NCBI GenBank assembly: GCA_001643675.2
Contig: LSRY02000015.1
Span: forward strand, 884,001 to 948,000
Source of the DNA: Monocercomonoides exilis
Taxonomy: Eukaryota; Preaxostyla; Oxymonadida; Polymastigidae
Length of the DNA stretch: 64,000 nucleotides
Direction: 5' to 3'
The notes under the pieces were generated by a model. That model was not told the origin of the DNA. It saw only the letters and a program-made list of their open reading frames with translations, and ran no database searches. The number at the start of each line of letters is the position of its first letter. The first letter of the stretch is position 1. Positions 22,554 to 34,306 of the stretch are shown here, one piece after another. The translations under genes and the position numbers were made by a program.

Positions 22554-24926
22554 TTGTCATTTTCATCTTTCTCTTCATCAGAACAGTCAGAAGTGAATTC
22601 TTCACAAGAAAGAGCCAAAAAAGCAGAAATCGACGAATTCATCGAACACTTCATAAGAAAACATGCTCCGCGTCTGCCTCTTCCTGTGACCCTTCCGCCA
22701 CAAGAAGCTACCCTTCAGAATCCGTCTTATGTGCCTCGAAGACAAAGACAGAGAAAAAGCAATCAAAATTCAACACAAGCCATTTTGACACATACAATTG
22801 CTGGTGTTGGCACAGGAACAGGAACATCTCCTTCTTCATTGCCGAATGAATCTTTTCTTTCTCTTCCTCAATCATCTCCTTCACCGTCTCCTTCATCTTC
22901 CTCTTCCTCCTCTTCATCTTCATCTTCCTCATCTTCTCCAGCAGTAACTGACCTCTCTCTCCATCCAAAACCACCTCATCGTTCTGAGATTGTGATGGAG
23001 CGACGCATAAGAGCGATGCATCCTCTCCTCCGCAGACGCTATCTCAACCGCTGTGCACAAGTTGAAGCAGCCCCAAGGTCATTGCCGTCTTCACTATTTG
23101 CTTCTTCCTCGTTGTGTTGATTTTTTCGCAACTTATTCCTGACATAAGAAGAGCAGCAGATAAAGAGAATGATGCAACAGCAGAAAAAGAAGGAAAATAC
23201 AATATTTTGTTCCATAGCCGGGTATATTTGATGCGCTGCCACTGTTTGCATAATTTCGGATGGTGGAGCGGTATGCGAAGAATCTGGAGAAAAGGAAGAA
23301 GCTGAAGGCGATGAAGATGACTGAAAAGACGAGGATCAAGAAGTGATTTTGGAGGATTCAACAAACAACCGCAAAGCAGTTGATTGAAAAACAAAGATAA
23401 TCAAACGGAAGCAGAAAAGAATACAAACACCAAAGAATCAATAAGAAACGGCAGAAAAGACGAAATACATACCAATGAGCCAAAACAGATCCACTTTCAT
23501 CACGAGCACTACAAAAACAACATCAAAAGCAGCAACAAATTCCTCTCCTTCACCATTTTTCTTCTTAACAGCCTAAACAATAAATTTCAGGAAGAGGAAA
23601 CTTTGGAACGATACACTTTACACGAGGGAAGCGAATGGACGGAGGATGGTGAGGAGTCGGAGGGAGAGCATTGATTGCGTACAGTCAAGAGATGGAGATG
23701 GGAAGAGGAGCTGTTGGTGCATCAACAAAACAGCTATCACCTGCTGTTGGAGGAGGTGGAGTGGGAGGAGGAGGAGGAATGGTGACATTGGGCGTAATGG
23801 GGATGAAGAATTTCAACAGAGAAGTGACAAGGGCGATGCAAGATGAGTTTCAGAACGAGAAAGGGAAAGTGGAAGATGAAGAAGCAAAGATCATGTTCAG
23901 TTCATTGGAATCTGATGATCAGAGAGATAAACTGCTTCGGCTGATGAAACTGCAGGAGAAGCAAAAGAAGAAGAATGAGAAAGAAGAGCGAGAGCGTAGG
24001 AAAATGGAGAAAATGGCGAAGAAGATAGAGGAAAAAGATAAAAATCTGTTTAGCAGCATCCAAGGAATACTACAACCACACCTTGAGACAGGCACACAGA
24101 TCAACCAGAAAGAAAACAAAATGGCAAGCGAGGCGCCACAAGAGGCGAAAGAAAGCCAAACGCCATTTTTTAACAGGAGAGCGGAAATTGGACTGCATGC
24201 TAAATGATTTAGATAATTCTGACTTTGACGATTTGAGCGATGAATTGGATGTGCCCTGCTGTTATGTTCGCATCAAAAGCGAGGAAAACGGGCAATTTGT
24301 GTGGAAGTTACAGGAAGTGTCTGTGTATGCAGCAGTTGAAGCGATGCAGATAAGAACGCTGCTGGATCTGATGAGTGCGCTGAAGAGCAGACAAAAGCTA
24401 AGCCGGGCGGAACTGCGAAGAGGAAGCAGAAGAAACACACAGAAAGGGAAGGAAATGAGCAGGGAAAGGATCACCTTTGATGTTTCAGAAGGAGAAAGGG
24501 ATGAGAACATTCAGTCAGAGCAGTGTACCTGGAAGAAGAGATGCTCTGTCAAAACTGTTTTCTTCGCTGTCGTTCTCAAAGTTGGCTTCTTTCTTCACTT
24601 CGCAGAATTCAATGGTGATGAACCTGATGCAGAAATGTCCTTCACTCAATTTGGAAGCGCCTTTTGATTCAACTGCAGAATTTGACGCAAATTCAAACAT
24701 TGCTCTTCATCCTCTTTCTCATTGTACTTCTTCGCTTGTCAATTCGTCCATGTTTATGAACATTCACCAACAATCTTCTCCTTCTCTCAGAACATCTTTA
24801 TCTCTCTTCCTTTTATCTCAAGCTGTTCATCCATCTGCTTCTAATCCTGCTGCTCCTGGCTCACTTTCTCCACTTTCACTGCCCGCTCTATCTTCGTCTC
24901 TTTCTCTTTCATTTAACTACCGTTAA
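22554..24926 (+). pseudogene. Frame-broken Ser-rich and charged gene, family unknown
   Basis: Three plus-strand pieces look like coding sequence. At 22554-23120 is a 188-residue frame (AEIDEFIEHFIRKHAPRLPL, then a run of 15 Ser and RRIRAMHPLLRRRYLNRCAQ), which has no ATG at its start. At 23671-24207 is a Gly-rich stretch, then a charged helix (DQRDKLLRLMKLQEKQKKKN). At 24180-24520 a frame carries DVPCCYVRIKSEENGQFVWK and VSVYAAVEAMQIRTLLDLMS. Between them the frame changes and stops intervene; one TGA at about 23344 interrupts otherwise coherent text. I could not join the pieces with introns of the usual size. A small multi-exon gene remains possible. Confidence 0.35.
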
Positions 24927-25149
24927 ATTCCGCTCCAGGCCTTGTCTTTCATTCACATTCAGAAGCACAGATAATTATTTATTCTTTCATGGAATTTCAA
25001 CCAACCTAACACGGCAATGAAATGGGTAATTTTTATCCAGAGTTACCGATCAGAAGACATTCATTAAAGGAAGAAGATTGAATCTGCCTTTTTTAATTTG
25101 GAAGCTGAAAGAATTCACCAAAAACATAAAGAACAGGACAAGATAGGAT

Positions 25150-25530
25150 TTTTAGGGTGAATTGGTTCCAAAATAGCCTCCGACAGATTTCACAGCCACG
25201 AACAAACAGCGAATTGCAGGAAATAAAAGGATGAGGGAAATTGATTCAGAGGAAAAGGCTTAAGTGAAGAGAAATTATATGAGGTTCTAGTGCTAATCGG
25301 ATACGAATCGATTGAAATCGGAAAGCTGAGGAAATAAATGTTTTTGAAGAACTTTCTGATATGACCGAAGAAATGAAAACGATAATTACTGTTTTTCAAC
25401 GAACGTAATTTTCTTTGGATGAAGAAGCCAAATCAAATGGAAAATGACGAAGAAATAATATTATCTGTGCTGATTTAGGGATCGATGAAAGGCAAGTGAT
25501 GGTATACACTCATGTTGAAAAGAAGATGGC
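25150..25530 (+). pseudogene. Short coding relic, family unknown
   Basis: Plus-strand fragments read as protein (SEEKLYEVLVLIGYESIEIG, VFEELSDMTEEMKTIITVFQ, LGIDERQVMVYTHVEKKMAA) but lie in different frames separated by stops within 300 bases. The family is unrecognised. Confidence 0.25.
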
Positions 25531-25533
25531 AGC

Positions 25534-25968
25534 TCATGAATATGAAATGAAATGAAAAATTATCAGAATTTGAAGATGAAACGATTGAGGAAAGTTTGAT
25601 ATAAAAATGATGAAAATGGAAGGAATTCTGATGAAAACAGAAAAAAATACATCTTTTCCAGTGATTTTTGTGATAATCGCATTGAATGTGAGAGAGCTTG
25701 TTGGGGTGAAAGTGGAGACGAGAAGAAAGAGGGAGGGATCGCTGAAGGGGGCAATGCATCCGAGAGCATCCTCCACGGTGGCGCATGGGCTTTGTTGCGT
25801 TTGACCACAGGCATCGACATCACTTCCACCATTTGCAACGACTTTATTCTGGGCGATGAGGGGGAGCAAGCCATTGAACTCCACTTTTTTAATTATCCAC
25901 GATTTCGTTGAACGGTTGATGAAGCAATTGAACCTAATTAAAGGAATGGAGATTTGTTGGCTATTCAA
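25534..25968 (-). pseudogene. Fragment of beta-helix-family gene
   Basis: The minus-strand frame contains VVANGGSDVDACGQTQQSPC followed by ATVEDALGCI. This matches the recurring Cys module of the intact protein at 12.5-19.9 kb (FVSS...G..CG....PC.SLD.). It has no signal peptide, no downstream repeats and no kinase tail, and runs into AT-rich low-complexity sequence. I read it as a relic of a second family member. Confidence 0.6.
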
Positions 25969-26599
25969 AGAAAAGAATAAAAAAGGAAATTAACTGATTT
26001 TGATCAATTTTTTCGATAATTTTGTTTTCTTATCTTCTTTTCTGTTCTTCTTTTTAATTTTTTCTTGGCAATATTTTGTTTTTCCAGTTTTGATATTTCT
26101 GTTGACCTTTTAATGATAGATTTTTCATTTTTTTTTTTGAAACTTGATCAAAAAAGACTTTTTGACCTGAAGCATAAAAAAGGTTTGTCTTTTTGGAGGA
26201 AAAATTAAAAATACATATAACAGAAATAAAAGCTAAATACGATCAAAAAATCAATTTTCCTCTTTGATCAATGAATACCACAATAGATCTTATTTTACCA
26301 ATTTTTGATCTTTTTATATGATATCAAAAAAAATCACCCATATTTTTAAAAAATCTAAGTATTTTATCAAAAGTGCCTGTTGAAAAATTTTCATGAAAAA
26401 ATGAAAATTGAATATTTACATCAAAATTACGTGCATACTCACCAAACATCACAAGAATAGAAACGAAAACTTGGCAATGTTGTTTGTTTTATTCTGTTGA
26501 ATTTTGGTGAGTTGAAATGAAAATATGAAGAAAATATTCAATTTTCATCTTTACCCGAAAATAAGAATGAAAGTACTTTTCAAAAATGAAAAATGAATA
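25969..26599. other. AT-rich spacer with dispersed repeat fragment
   Basis: No gene seen. It contains the inverse 27-bp copy (26318-26344) of the motif at 20594-20620. Confidence 0.5.
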
Positions 26600-27050
26600 C
26601 AGTCAAAACTGGATATAATCACGTCGAATATAATCACATTCGTAAATTGTTACATTTTTCGATGCAAAGACATTTTTTGATAGTTTTTCATTCATATTTC
26701 ATCGCATATAATCACTGCGCTGAAAATATATAATCACATTTTTTATTATTATGTGTGATTTTTTCAATGAAAAATCGATTTTTTGATCGAAAATATTAAT
26801 TTTTCGCTTTTTCAAAAATGAGCTCAAATAAGTCTAAATTATGTGTATTTATGATCAAAATTGTTCAAGCAAGTGAAAAAAGTGTATTTGTGTTGAATTT
26901 CCAAAAATAAAAAAATTGACTCAAAATAAACTATTTAAAAAAATTAATTTTTATTTTCTTTTGTGAAAAGCATCATCGTGTGTAATCACAATCGGATATA
27001 GTCTCAAAAAGTTGAACAAAAACCGATGTGATTATATCCGGTTTGGACTG
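26600..27050. mobile_element. MITE of Tc1/mariner-pogo type
   Basis: A 451-bp element flanked by TA on both sides (26598-26599 and 27051-27052). The ends are inverted: the left begins CAGTCAAAACTGGATATAAT and the right, reverse complemented, begins CAGTCCAAACCGGATATAAT. They match at about 25 of 28 positions. CAGT termini, TA target duplication and a GGATATAATCAC-type subterminal motif fit the pogo/Tigger branch of Tc1/mariner. The ATAATCAC motif recurs inside both ends. There is no internal reading frame, so it is non-autonomous. Confidence 0.85.
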
Positions 27051-27052
27051 TA

Positions 27053-28189
27053 ATTGGTTTTATTTGGCGAGTAAGAATATTATCTTTCGATATTTAAATG
27101 CAGAAATTATTCTTTTATAAGTTGATTTGAGATTTTCTTTTTTCATGTTGAAAATGTTAAAAATCAAAAGAAAATAAAATAAAGCCTTTTTTAAATCCTG
27201 TTTTGCAAAAAATCCATCAAATTATATCTCTTTGCAAATTAGATAAATAAAACCTTTTTCAGGTAAGAATTTGCGCGTTGTGGAGAAATTTGATGAATAT
27301 ATGGGGCAAAATTTTTTCAATTATGAAAAAAACAAAGATTTATTCAAAAAATTTTCTCCAACCTAATCATTATTGTTCTTTCATTCCCATGCAAAAAAAA
27401 AAAAAAAAAATACAGAAAAATTCAAAAATTGAGAAAAATATTTGTTAGAGAAGAATGGAACAAAATTCATAAAGCAAAATATTTCGATCCATATTGCAAA
27501 AATTGATCAAATAATGACCATTTTCATTCATCCTATATATCAAACACTTTGCGACTTTTCAATAAGAATAACCCATCAGAATAAATTTCGTCATCATGAA
27601 AGAAAGCAGGTGACGAGTTTTTATTGAAAAATGAATAGTCAGACATTAAGAAGAAAAATTCATATAAAAATTATCCGATATGTGTGAATATTTTTGAAAT
27701 CATAACTTTTTTTAGGATAATAACTTTTCAAGGGTTGTTTATCATTTAGAAGTGATTTTGAAATCAAATGCTCACTTGGTCACAACTGTTTAAAAAACAA
27801 AAGTTTAAAAGGAATTTAAGATTAAAATGTCTTTAATGAGCCTTTTCACAATTCAGTATTCATTTTGAAATGTTGAAGAGAAAATTTTGAATTGAAAATT
27901 TTTGAAAGAAAATATATGGTTTCTAAATTAATCACAAATATCAAAGATGATGAATTTTCGGTCATTGTGCAATATACGACGGGCTTGGATATTCCATGAA
28001 AAGGTATATTGAGATATCATTGAAACACATATACTTTTTATTACGCATAATTTAATGCAGAAGCTCACAAAAAAATTGAAAATGAAATTAGGAAACACAA
28101 ATGTGTTTTGTGGGAATGATCAAATTTTTTGATCAACACATTTTCAAAATAACAATTGTTTTCAATGGAAATGGAAGATCATGAAATGA
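27053..28189. other. AT-rich spacer, no gene seen
   Basis: Short A/T-rich frames only. A run of 18 A lies near 27394-27410. No recognisable element. Confidence 0.5.
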
Positions 28190-29250
28190 AAATACATGAT
28201 CTGAACAAGATGTGCCACAGCACTGATGACACATGGGATTGGTTTCAAAGGGATGTTTTGGATGGAAGATTCAAAGAGTGCAGACAATGAAGAAAAAGAA
28301 TGTCATTATAAAAAAAAAATCCTAACTCAATAAAATGGAAATGTTAACAATGCAACAATACATTAAGTTTGCTTTCAGGTTTATCCATTGAAAATCAAAA
28401 AGAAGGATTAAACAAAATCATGTTTATCTTGTAATTCAAAGGAATAAAATTTTCAATAACACAAACTTTTCTTCTTCTTGGAATTCACAGAAACACTATC
28501 AGTTTTTGTCATTCTTTGGCTGCAGCTTCCATGTCCAAAATTATAGTTAATTCCTTTGAACCTCTTTGTGGTCTGAATTCCATCGTAGGAATTGACGATG
28601 TAATTTTGCACAAAAGGAAATTTCACAAAGGACGTTTGGAAAAGTAAATTTGGTTATTTGGAGCAGTTCAAAGAAATCCTGAAGGAAAACAAGGAAAATT
28701 TTTCCTTATTCGTGTTCCAAACAGGAAAAAAAACACTCTAATACCTATCATCAAACCCAATAATTTGCCTGGAACGACAATTAATTGCGACGAATGGAAA
28801 GCTTATGCATCTCTGGAAGAGATATGGAATACACATAAAACAATTTGACATAAGTGTAACTTTCGAGATCCAGAAAGCAAAATAATGATGAATATGATAT
28901 AAGGAATTTGGATTCAGTTACACAGGGATATTTCAAAAAATAATATATGGGAAAATTTATTGACGATTATATATCCTCATTTGTTTTTGGCAAAACACGA
29001 GAGCTATCATTTGTGGGAACTATCAAAGCCATTTGCAGATACAAACCAGAAGAACTTATTGAAGAAGATGAGGAAGACAATGAAGAAAATGATGACGAAG
29101 AAGACGTTCTTATCATGTTGACTGAAGATGAAGCAACATCTGATGATTCTTTCGAAGAAAGTGACGGGACTGAACATTCTGAATATGAGTCAGAATCAAC
29201 AAAATACAATTTCTTTCATTCATCATTATTAATTCGTATTATTCGTTTCT
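28190..29250 (+). pseudogene. Decayed Merlin (IS1016/IS1595-like) transposase
   Basis: One frame reads GIDDVILHKRKFHKGRLEK, a stop (TAA 28645), WLFGAVQRNPEGKQGKFFLI, then PGTTINCDEWKAYASLEE, HKTI, a stop (TGA 28846), HKCNFRDPESK, and a third stop (TAA 28900) before GIWIQL. The order Asp-x-x-x-x-x-K-R-K...GR, W-x-F-G-A-x-x-R, C/S-D-E-W-x-A-Y, H-K...F-x-D-P is that of the Merlin/IS1016 DDE transposase. After about 28945 the frame shifts to MGKFIDDYISSFVFGKTREL with an acidic tail. A piece at 28200-28290 (STDDTWDWFQRDVLDGRFKE) may be its N-terminus. With three stops and a frameshift it cannot be active. No terminal repeats were found. Confidence 0.75.
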
Positions 29251-29947
29251 TAATAAATACTGAAAAACTAAATTTTTTATCTTTTTCTTTAGGCAAATGG
29301 GATTTTGATCGTTTTTTTGTAATAAAAAATCTTCACGTTTCCGCAAGGAATCTGAAATAAATATTGCACGAGAATGATATAATATGTCATGTGCTAATAT
29401 TATTTGATAGAATTTCAAAAAGTCGAATATAATGCAATTACCGAAATTATATTAATAAGAGAAAAATCGCATGTTTGTTAACTATTGATAACAATCTTGG
29501 TTCAATTTCTCATCATTTTCATGAATTATAACATGACGAAATATTTTAATCACTATCTGACATTCAGCCAAAAACGAAAATTTCACTAAAAGATTTTTCA
29601 ATTTTTATTTTTTATTTTTATTTAATATTTATTTATTTATTTATTCATTTATTTATTTATTTATTTATTTTTTTGCAAAGAACTCAATTCGATAAATATG
29701 AAATAACAATTGATTCAAATTTGAAAATCAAATAGTGTATTCTGCAGGTTTTTCGACAATCAATGAATTCTTCATTTATTTTGACAGTTTGAATTCGATC
29801 TTCTGTTGAAAATTCTCAATTTCACTATTATTTTAATTCTATATATTTTATTTCTTTCAATGTGGAAACAAAAATTCTCTTTAAACAAATTTCATGATTT
29901 CCATGGGTCGGTTATGGCAATTGATCAATATTTTGGTTGTTTAAACA
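29251..29947. other. AT-rich spacer with TTTA repeat
   Basis: No gene seen. TTTA repeats occupy roughly 29607-29672. The end should hold the promoter of the V-ATPase gene that follows. Confidence 0.5.
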
Positions 29948-30489
29948 ATGAGTATTGTTGTTTCAGAAATTTGTCCATCTTGGACCACATTCTTTGGATT
30001 CATGGGAGCTGCTTCTTCATTAATTTTTGCAAACTTTGGATCGTGCTATGGCACAGCTAAAGCTGGAGTTGGTGTTTGCGTGATGGGTGTAATGCATCCT
30101 CAGCTCATTGTCAAATCAACAATTCCAACAATTATGGCAGGTATGCGTTATATAAAGATGCTTTTCTCGTATTTCATGATTTCTTTTTGAAAGGTATTCT
30201 TGGTATTTACGGTTTGATTGTGGCAATTATTATTGGAATGGGTATTACAAACGAGTACCCACTTTACAACTCATTTGCTCATCTTGCTGGAGGGCTTTGC
30301 GTTGGATTCAGTTCTCTTGCTGCAGGGATCACTATCGGTATTGTTGGTGATGCAGGAGTTAGAGCAAATGCAAGACAGCCAAAATTGTTTGTTGGGATGC
30401 TTTTGATTCTTATTTTCGGAGAAGCTCTTGCATTGTATGGTGTCATCGTTGGGCTTATTCTTGCAACCAAAGGATCATCAAGTTTGTAA
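29948..30489 (+). CDS. V-type ATPase proteolipid subunit c
   Basis: Two exons, 29948-30140 and 30194-30489, are separated by a 53-nt intron (GTATGC...TTGAAAG) that joins IMA-G to ILGIYG without frame change. The 162-residue product is typical of the family. Four hydrophobic helices are visible: [18 protein letters not shown], the [17 protein letters not shown] segment, [20 protein letters not shown] and [20 protein letters not shown]. The last contains the conserved Glu (FGEAL) that carries the proton in the rotor ring. The subunit forms the membrane rotor of the vacuolar proton pump that acidifies endomembrane compartments. The ATG at 29948 gives [19 protein letters not shown] just inside it could be the end of an upstream intron, so the first few residues are uncertain. 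Confidence 0.95.
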
Positions 30490-31348
30490 TTTAAATGTTT
30501 ATCTTTAAATCTTTGTTTGATACTTTTATTTTTATTTAGATAAATGCACTGTAGGAGCCCCGACAAGCTAAAAATAATAAGTTTTCTGAAGCAGTTTTAG
30601 TTTATTATTTGAAGAATGATTATTTACCATACCTTCTCTTTTATTAAAATAGCTATTTGCACATCAATCTTTTGCACATTTGAAGCTTGACTGAAAAATA
30701 ACCTAAATTATATATATCAGTGAATAGAAAAACAAAACAAACCAAAGCAAAATAGTGTAGAAAATATTATATTGACGGTTTACTGTTTTGCTATTTCAAT
30801 GTGTAAAGAGAAGTTACTTGTTTGTTCAAACAACACCAAGTAAATGCAAACTAAAATTCGAGAAAGAATCAACATACAGCTTAACCCTGGAACCTCATAG
30901 GATAAAAGTTGCATAAAAAGTAATGATAAACACAGAAAAGAATCACCACCATAATTCATTCAAAGAATTTTTTCTAAAAATTTGTAAAAAAATCATTCAT
31001 CCAAATAAAAAGAAAAAGAAAAAGTCAATGCAACTTGTATAAAAATTACTGATTAAGTGAAAAGTTGAACAGTAAACAGTCAATATTATAAACATATAAA
31101 GTATGCCAGAATGAAAAACGCAAATCGATCAAAGGGGATATTGCATTCAATTTATTAAATAAAAAAGAATCATAGAAACAACTTAAATATTGAAAATTAC
31201 ACAAAAAATGAAATACCAAATCTTATTTCATTTAAAACGAACAAATTTCAAATACTCAAGAATGACTTTTTCTTTCGTTTTTTCTCATTCAGTTAATACC
31301 TTTGTAAATATCTCCTTGCATAAATGAGTTTTTGAATAATACAACTTA
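30490..31348. other. Convergent intergenic region, no gene seen
   Basis: AT-rich sequence between the 3' ends of the V-ATPase gene and the minus-strand gene. No frame or RNA is supported. Confidence 0.5.
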
Positions 31349-34194
31349 TTAATATATCTTCATTCTTCTACTTTTCCATTTTTGAAGTTTAAAAAATTGA
31401 TTGAAAGGAATCATTATAACGCCTTCACGGAGTGCCATCTGCGCCTGTGGAAGAACAAAGTTGTGTGTTGCCAACTTTCGCTGGAACTTCGACACGCAAT
31501 GGGGCTGCCTTTTAACCCGCTCTGAGAGGTCGAGTTCGATTATTTGGTACTTCAGCGGAAGATTGCTGACAAGAGACAATTTCAACTGCACTTGAAATGG
31601 CTGCTCGTCAACAGCGCTGTGTGAAGAATGAAGGACTGAAGATATAAGGAGAAAAGAGATTAAAATAAACATGTAAAAAAAAAAAAAAAAAAAAAAGAGA
31701 GAGAGAGAAAGAGAAAGAGAAAAATAAGAATAATATTCATTTAATAACGGCATAATTGAACAAAAAGCATAAAAAGGCTGATTAAACAAACCTTGTCCAC
31801 ACGAAAACCGTGAACTGCAAGAATAATTTTGCGAGTTGGCATTAAGGCCATTCTTTGACAAAGAATTATGAAATGCAGAAATCTGATTGGATGCTTTGCC
31901 TATACGATTTGTCAGCAAAGAATTATTTCTCTGCATAATGTTGCATTTTGAATGTTCATCAGTGCACAACAAGGAAGACAGCAAAGATTGGGCTGTTTGA
32001 GATTGAGTTCTTTGAAAAATAGAAGAGGAAAGAGATGCTTTGCTGGGCAATGGTGGCATTTGCTGAATGTGATCAGATGAAGAAAAAGAAGAATGAAAGT
32101 GAATGCTTTCCAATTTCAATGGATGCTCAATCGAATTTGTAATAGTTGGATACAACAGTGAGCAAACTTGAGGATTCGCCAAGTTTTGATTCAATGATGA
32201 AGGAAAAGACGAAAATGGTTCAATGTTTTTTCCAATACATTCCATTATCGATTCATTTGATGCTTCTTCTCCTTCATTTTGAAGAGAGTCAGCTTCAACA
32301 CATTTAGCCTGATTCAGTTTGCTCTGCTGTCTTTTTTCCTTTTCCCTGTCGTTGCTGAGATAAAACCTCTCCAGCTCGGTGAGATCGTTCCATCTCTGCC
32401 TTTTCCTCGCTTTTTTCTCAGCTTTTTGAACAATTTTATTCAAAGCTCGTATTTCCTTCTCGGACAATCCCAGCTCGTCCGCATCTTTCAGACAGCTCTT
32501 CATTTCTTCCAATGTCTGCACATTAAAAACCCCTTTCTTTGCCACTCCGGTGATTCTTTCAGTTTCTTCCTCCTCTTTCTTGATTGAGCGCTCTGCTTTG
32601 TTCCACATCTCTGCTTCAGATTCGTCAGACATCCACTCTTTCCTGACCCACTCTCCATACATCCAGTAATGCTGTTTGGCCTCGTTAATCTCCTTTTTGA
32701 TGACACTAAGACGTTGTTTTGAACGCAATGCTTCCTCATCCTCCTCTTCGACTTCTTTGGCTTTCATTGCATTTGGCTCTTCTTTGTCATCAGTAACTTC
32801 TATTCCATCTTTCCCCCTCTCATCTTTTTCCAGACAGTCGCTTTCTTTACATTCCCTTTCAAGAGAATCCACATCATTTTCAGCGAGCTTTGTGTCATAG
32901 CGCCTCCACCGGTTGACCATTCGCACTTTTTGGAACTCTGCCACTGTTGACTCAACACACCCATCGCACTGATATCCTCTGTCATAAGAGATCTCGTCAA
33001 TCGTCATGCTGGACGGATTCCATTTGCACAGCTTCTCAATCAGCTCTTCGTCTAGCGACGAAGACGTCTCTGAATCATCTTCACTACACAGGCTGCTGTT
33101 TTCATCTTCATCTGGCTTCTGGATACTGCTGGTGGATGCGAAGGAACATGAAGATTCTGTTCGCATTTGATTTGACTTTTTTAATTCCTCATTGGATAAA
33201 GTTGATAATGATTCCTCTGGAAAGTCTGTAATGCGATTTCGCACTAAATAGCTTAGAAGAATAAGTTGACGTTGCGCAGAAGTCAAATCTTGTTTCTTAG
33301 AATCCTCCAAAGGCTTATTCTGATTTTCTTCTTTATTTGAATCACTCAAAGCTAATTGGTTGGTATTTTTCTCATCATCTTCAGGTTCATATGCCTTTTC
33401 ACCATCAAGTTCATTATGCTGCGTACTTGTTGTAATATTTTTTGGTGTTATATAATCGCGCTTTTTATGTGATTCGCACACTAAGTCTTGCACATTTGAA
33501 TGAACCGAAGGAATCGAGTAAAACGGAAGAGAAGATTCAATATTGGTTAATGAAGGTGACGATGAAGTTGTTGCAGACTTGTGTACAGAATAACCGTGAA
33601 GACCAAAATCATTTTTGTTTGATAAAGATGAACTTTGAATTTGCGAAGCTGAAACAAAAGTATAAAATGGATCTGTGTAGTTTTGAATTTTTTTAATTGT
33701 TCCAAAATCTTCAAATGATCCGACTTTACTAGAGCATTCCAGTCTCCTTTGAAGAGATCCTTTTAAAATTTTCTGAGACTCATCAGGCATTGGGTAATGA
33801 CGAGGAGAAGAAAAAGAAAAATGAGAAGAACTATCAGTTATCGTTGAACTAGGACAAAAAAATCCCAAATCATAATCTTTCAAGAATTTGGTACTGCATG
33901 AAATGGCTTCTGAACTCTTTTGTTTTTCCTGAACAGATTTATCTGAAAACATCTTTTCTTTCTCATATTCAACATGATTTTTCGGAACCAAAGCTGAATT
34001 CATGTTTAACATATGAGATGTTGAATCTTTAACATTTAACAAATCACAAGATTGGAGTTTGACACTCCCGAAAGGCTCAAAAAGAGAAATTACACATATT
34101 TGAGAATTCGCGACAAAAAACGAAATAATTTCAATAAAAGTTATTAAATAAAGCAAACGAATTCAAATATTTTGTCATGTAATAAAGTGTTCAT
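31349..34194 (-). CDS. Unknown protein, paralogue of the neighbouring gene (copy 1)
   Basis: My model has exons 34194-34159, 34075-31792 and 31635-31349, about 868 residues. The first intron (83 nt, donor GTTTGC) follows 12 codons. The last (156 nt) contains poly-T and a CT repeat. Without that intron the long frame would translate this low-complexity DNA. The product is Ser-rich and acidic without membrane segments. A central charged block, HYWMYGEWVRKEWMSDESEA followed by EMWNKAERSIKKEEE, aligns with HFKLFGEWAKKDWIVDEEEK in the next gene. An upstream WNPSSM...Y...RWRRYD block is also shared. A Cys pair (YQCDGCVE) is absent from copy 2. The C-terminal exon (QVQLKLSLVSNLPLKYQIIE) may form a small beta domain. 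No known family recognised. Confidence 0.75.
31674..31722 (+). repeat. Poly-A and GA microsatellite in intron
   Basis: A run of about 22 A followed by GA repeats and GAAA units, lying within the predicted 156-nt intron of the minus-strand gene, where it forms a T- and C-rich tract before the acceptor. Confidence 0.85.
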
Positions 34195-34306
34195 TCATTA
34201 CAATATCAATTCATAAAAACCAAAATTTATTATTACGAAAAATGTGTACTATTGATCGATCAAACTAACAAAATAATTAAAAACAAATCTATAAAATATA
34301 ACAATT

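Noticed and set aside
22204-22605. 133-codon minus-strand frame rich in Glu
   Set aside because: It is the opposite strand of a TTC microsatellite; the only non-repetitive parts are short and have no family resemblance.
28947-29360. 137-codon ATG-started frame as an independent gene
   Set aside because: Its beginning continues the C-terminal part of the Merlin transposase after a frameshift, and its remainder is acidic low-complexity sequence.
29607-29672. Regularly spaced repeats as a CRISPR-like array
   Set aside because: It is a simple TTTA microsatellite without unique spacers, in a eukaryotic context.
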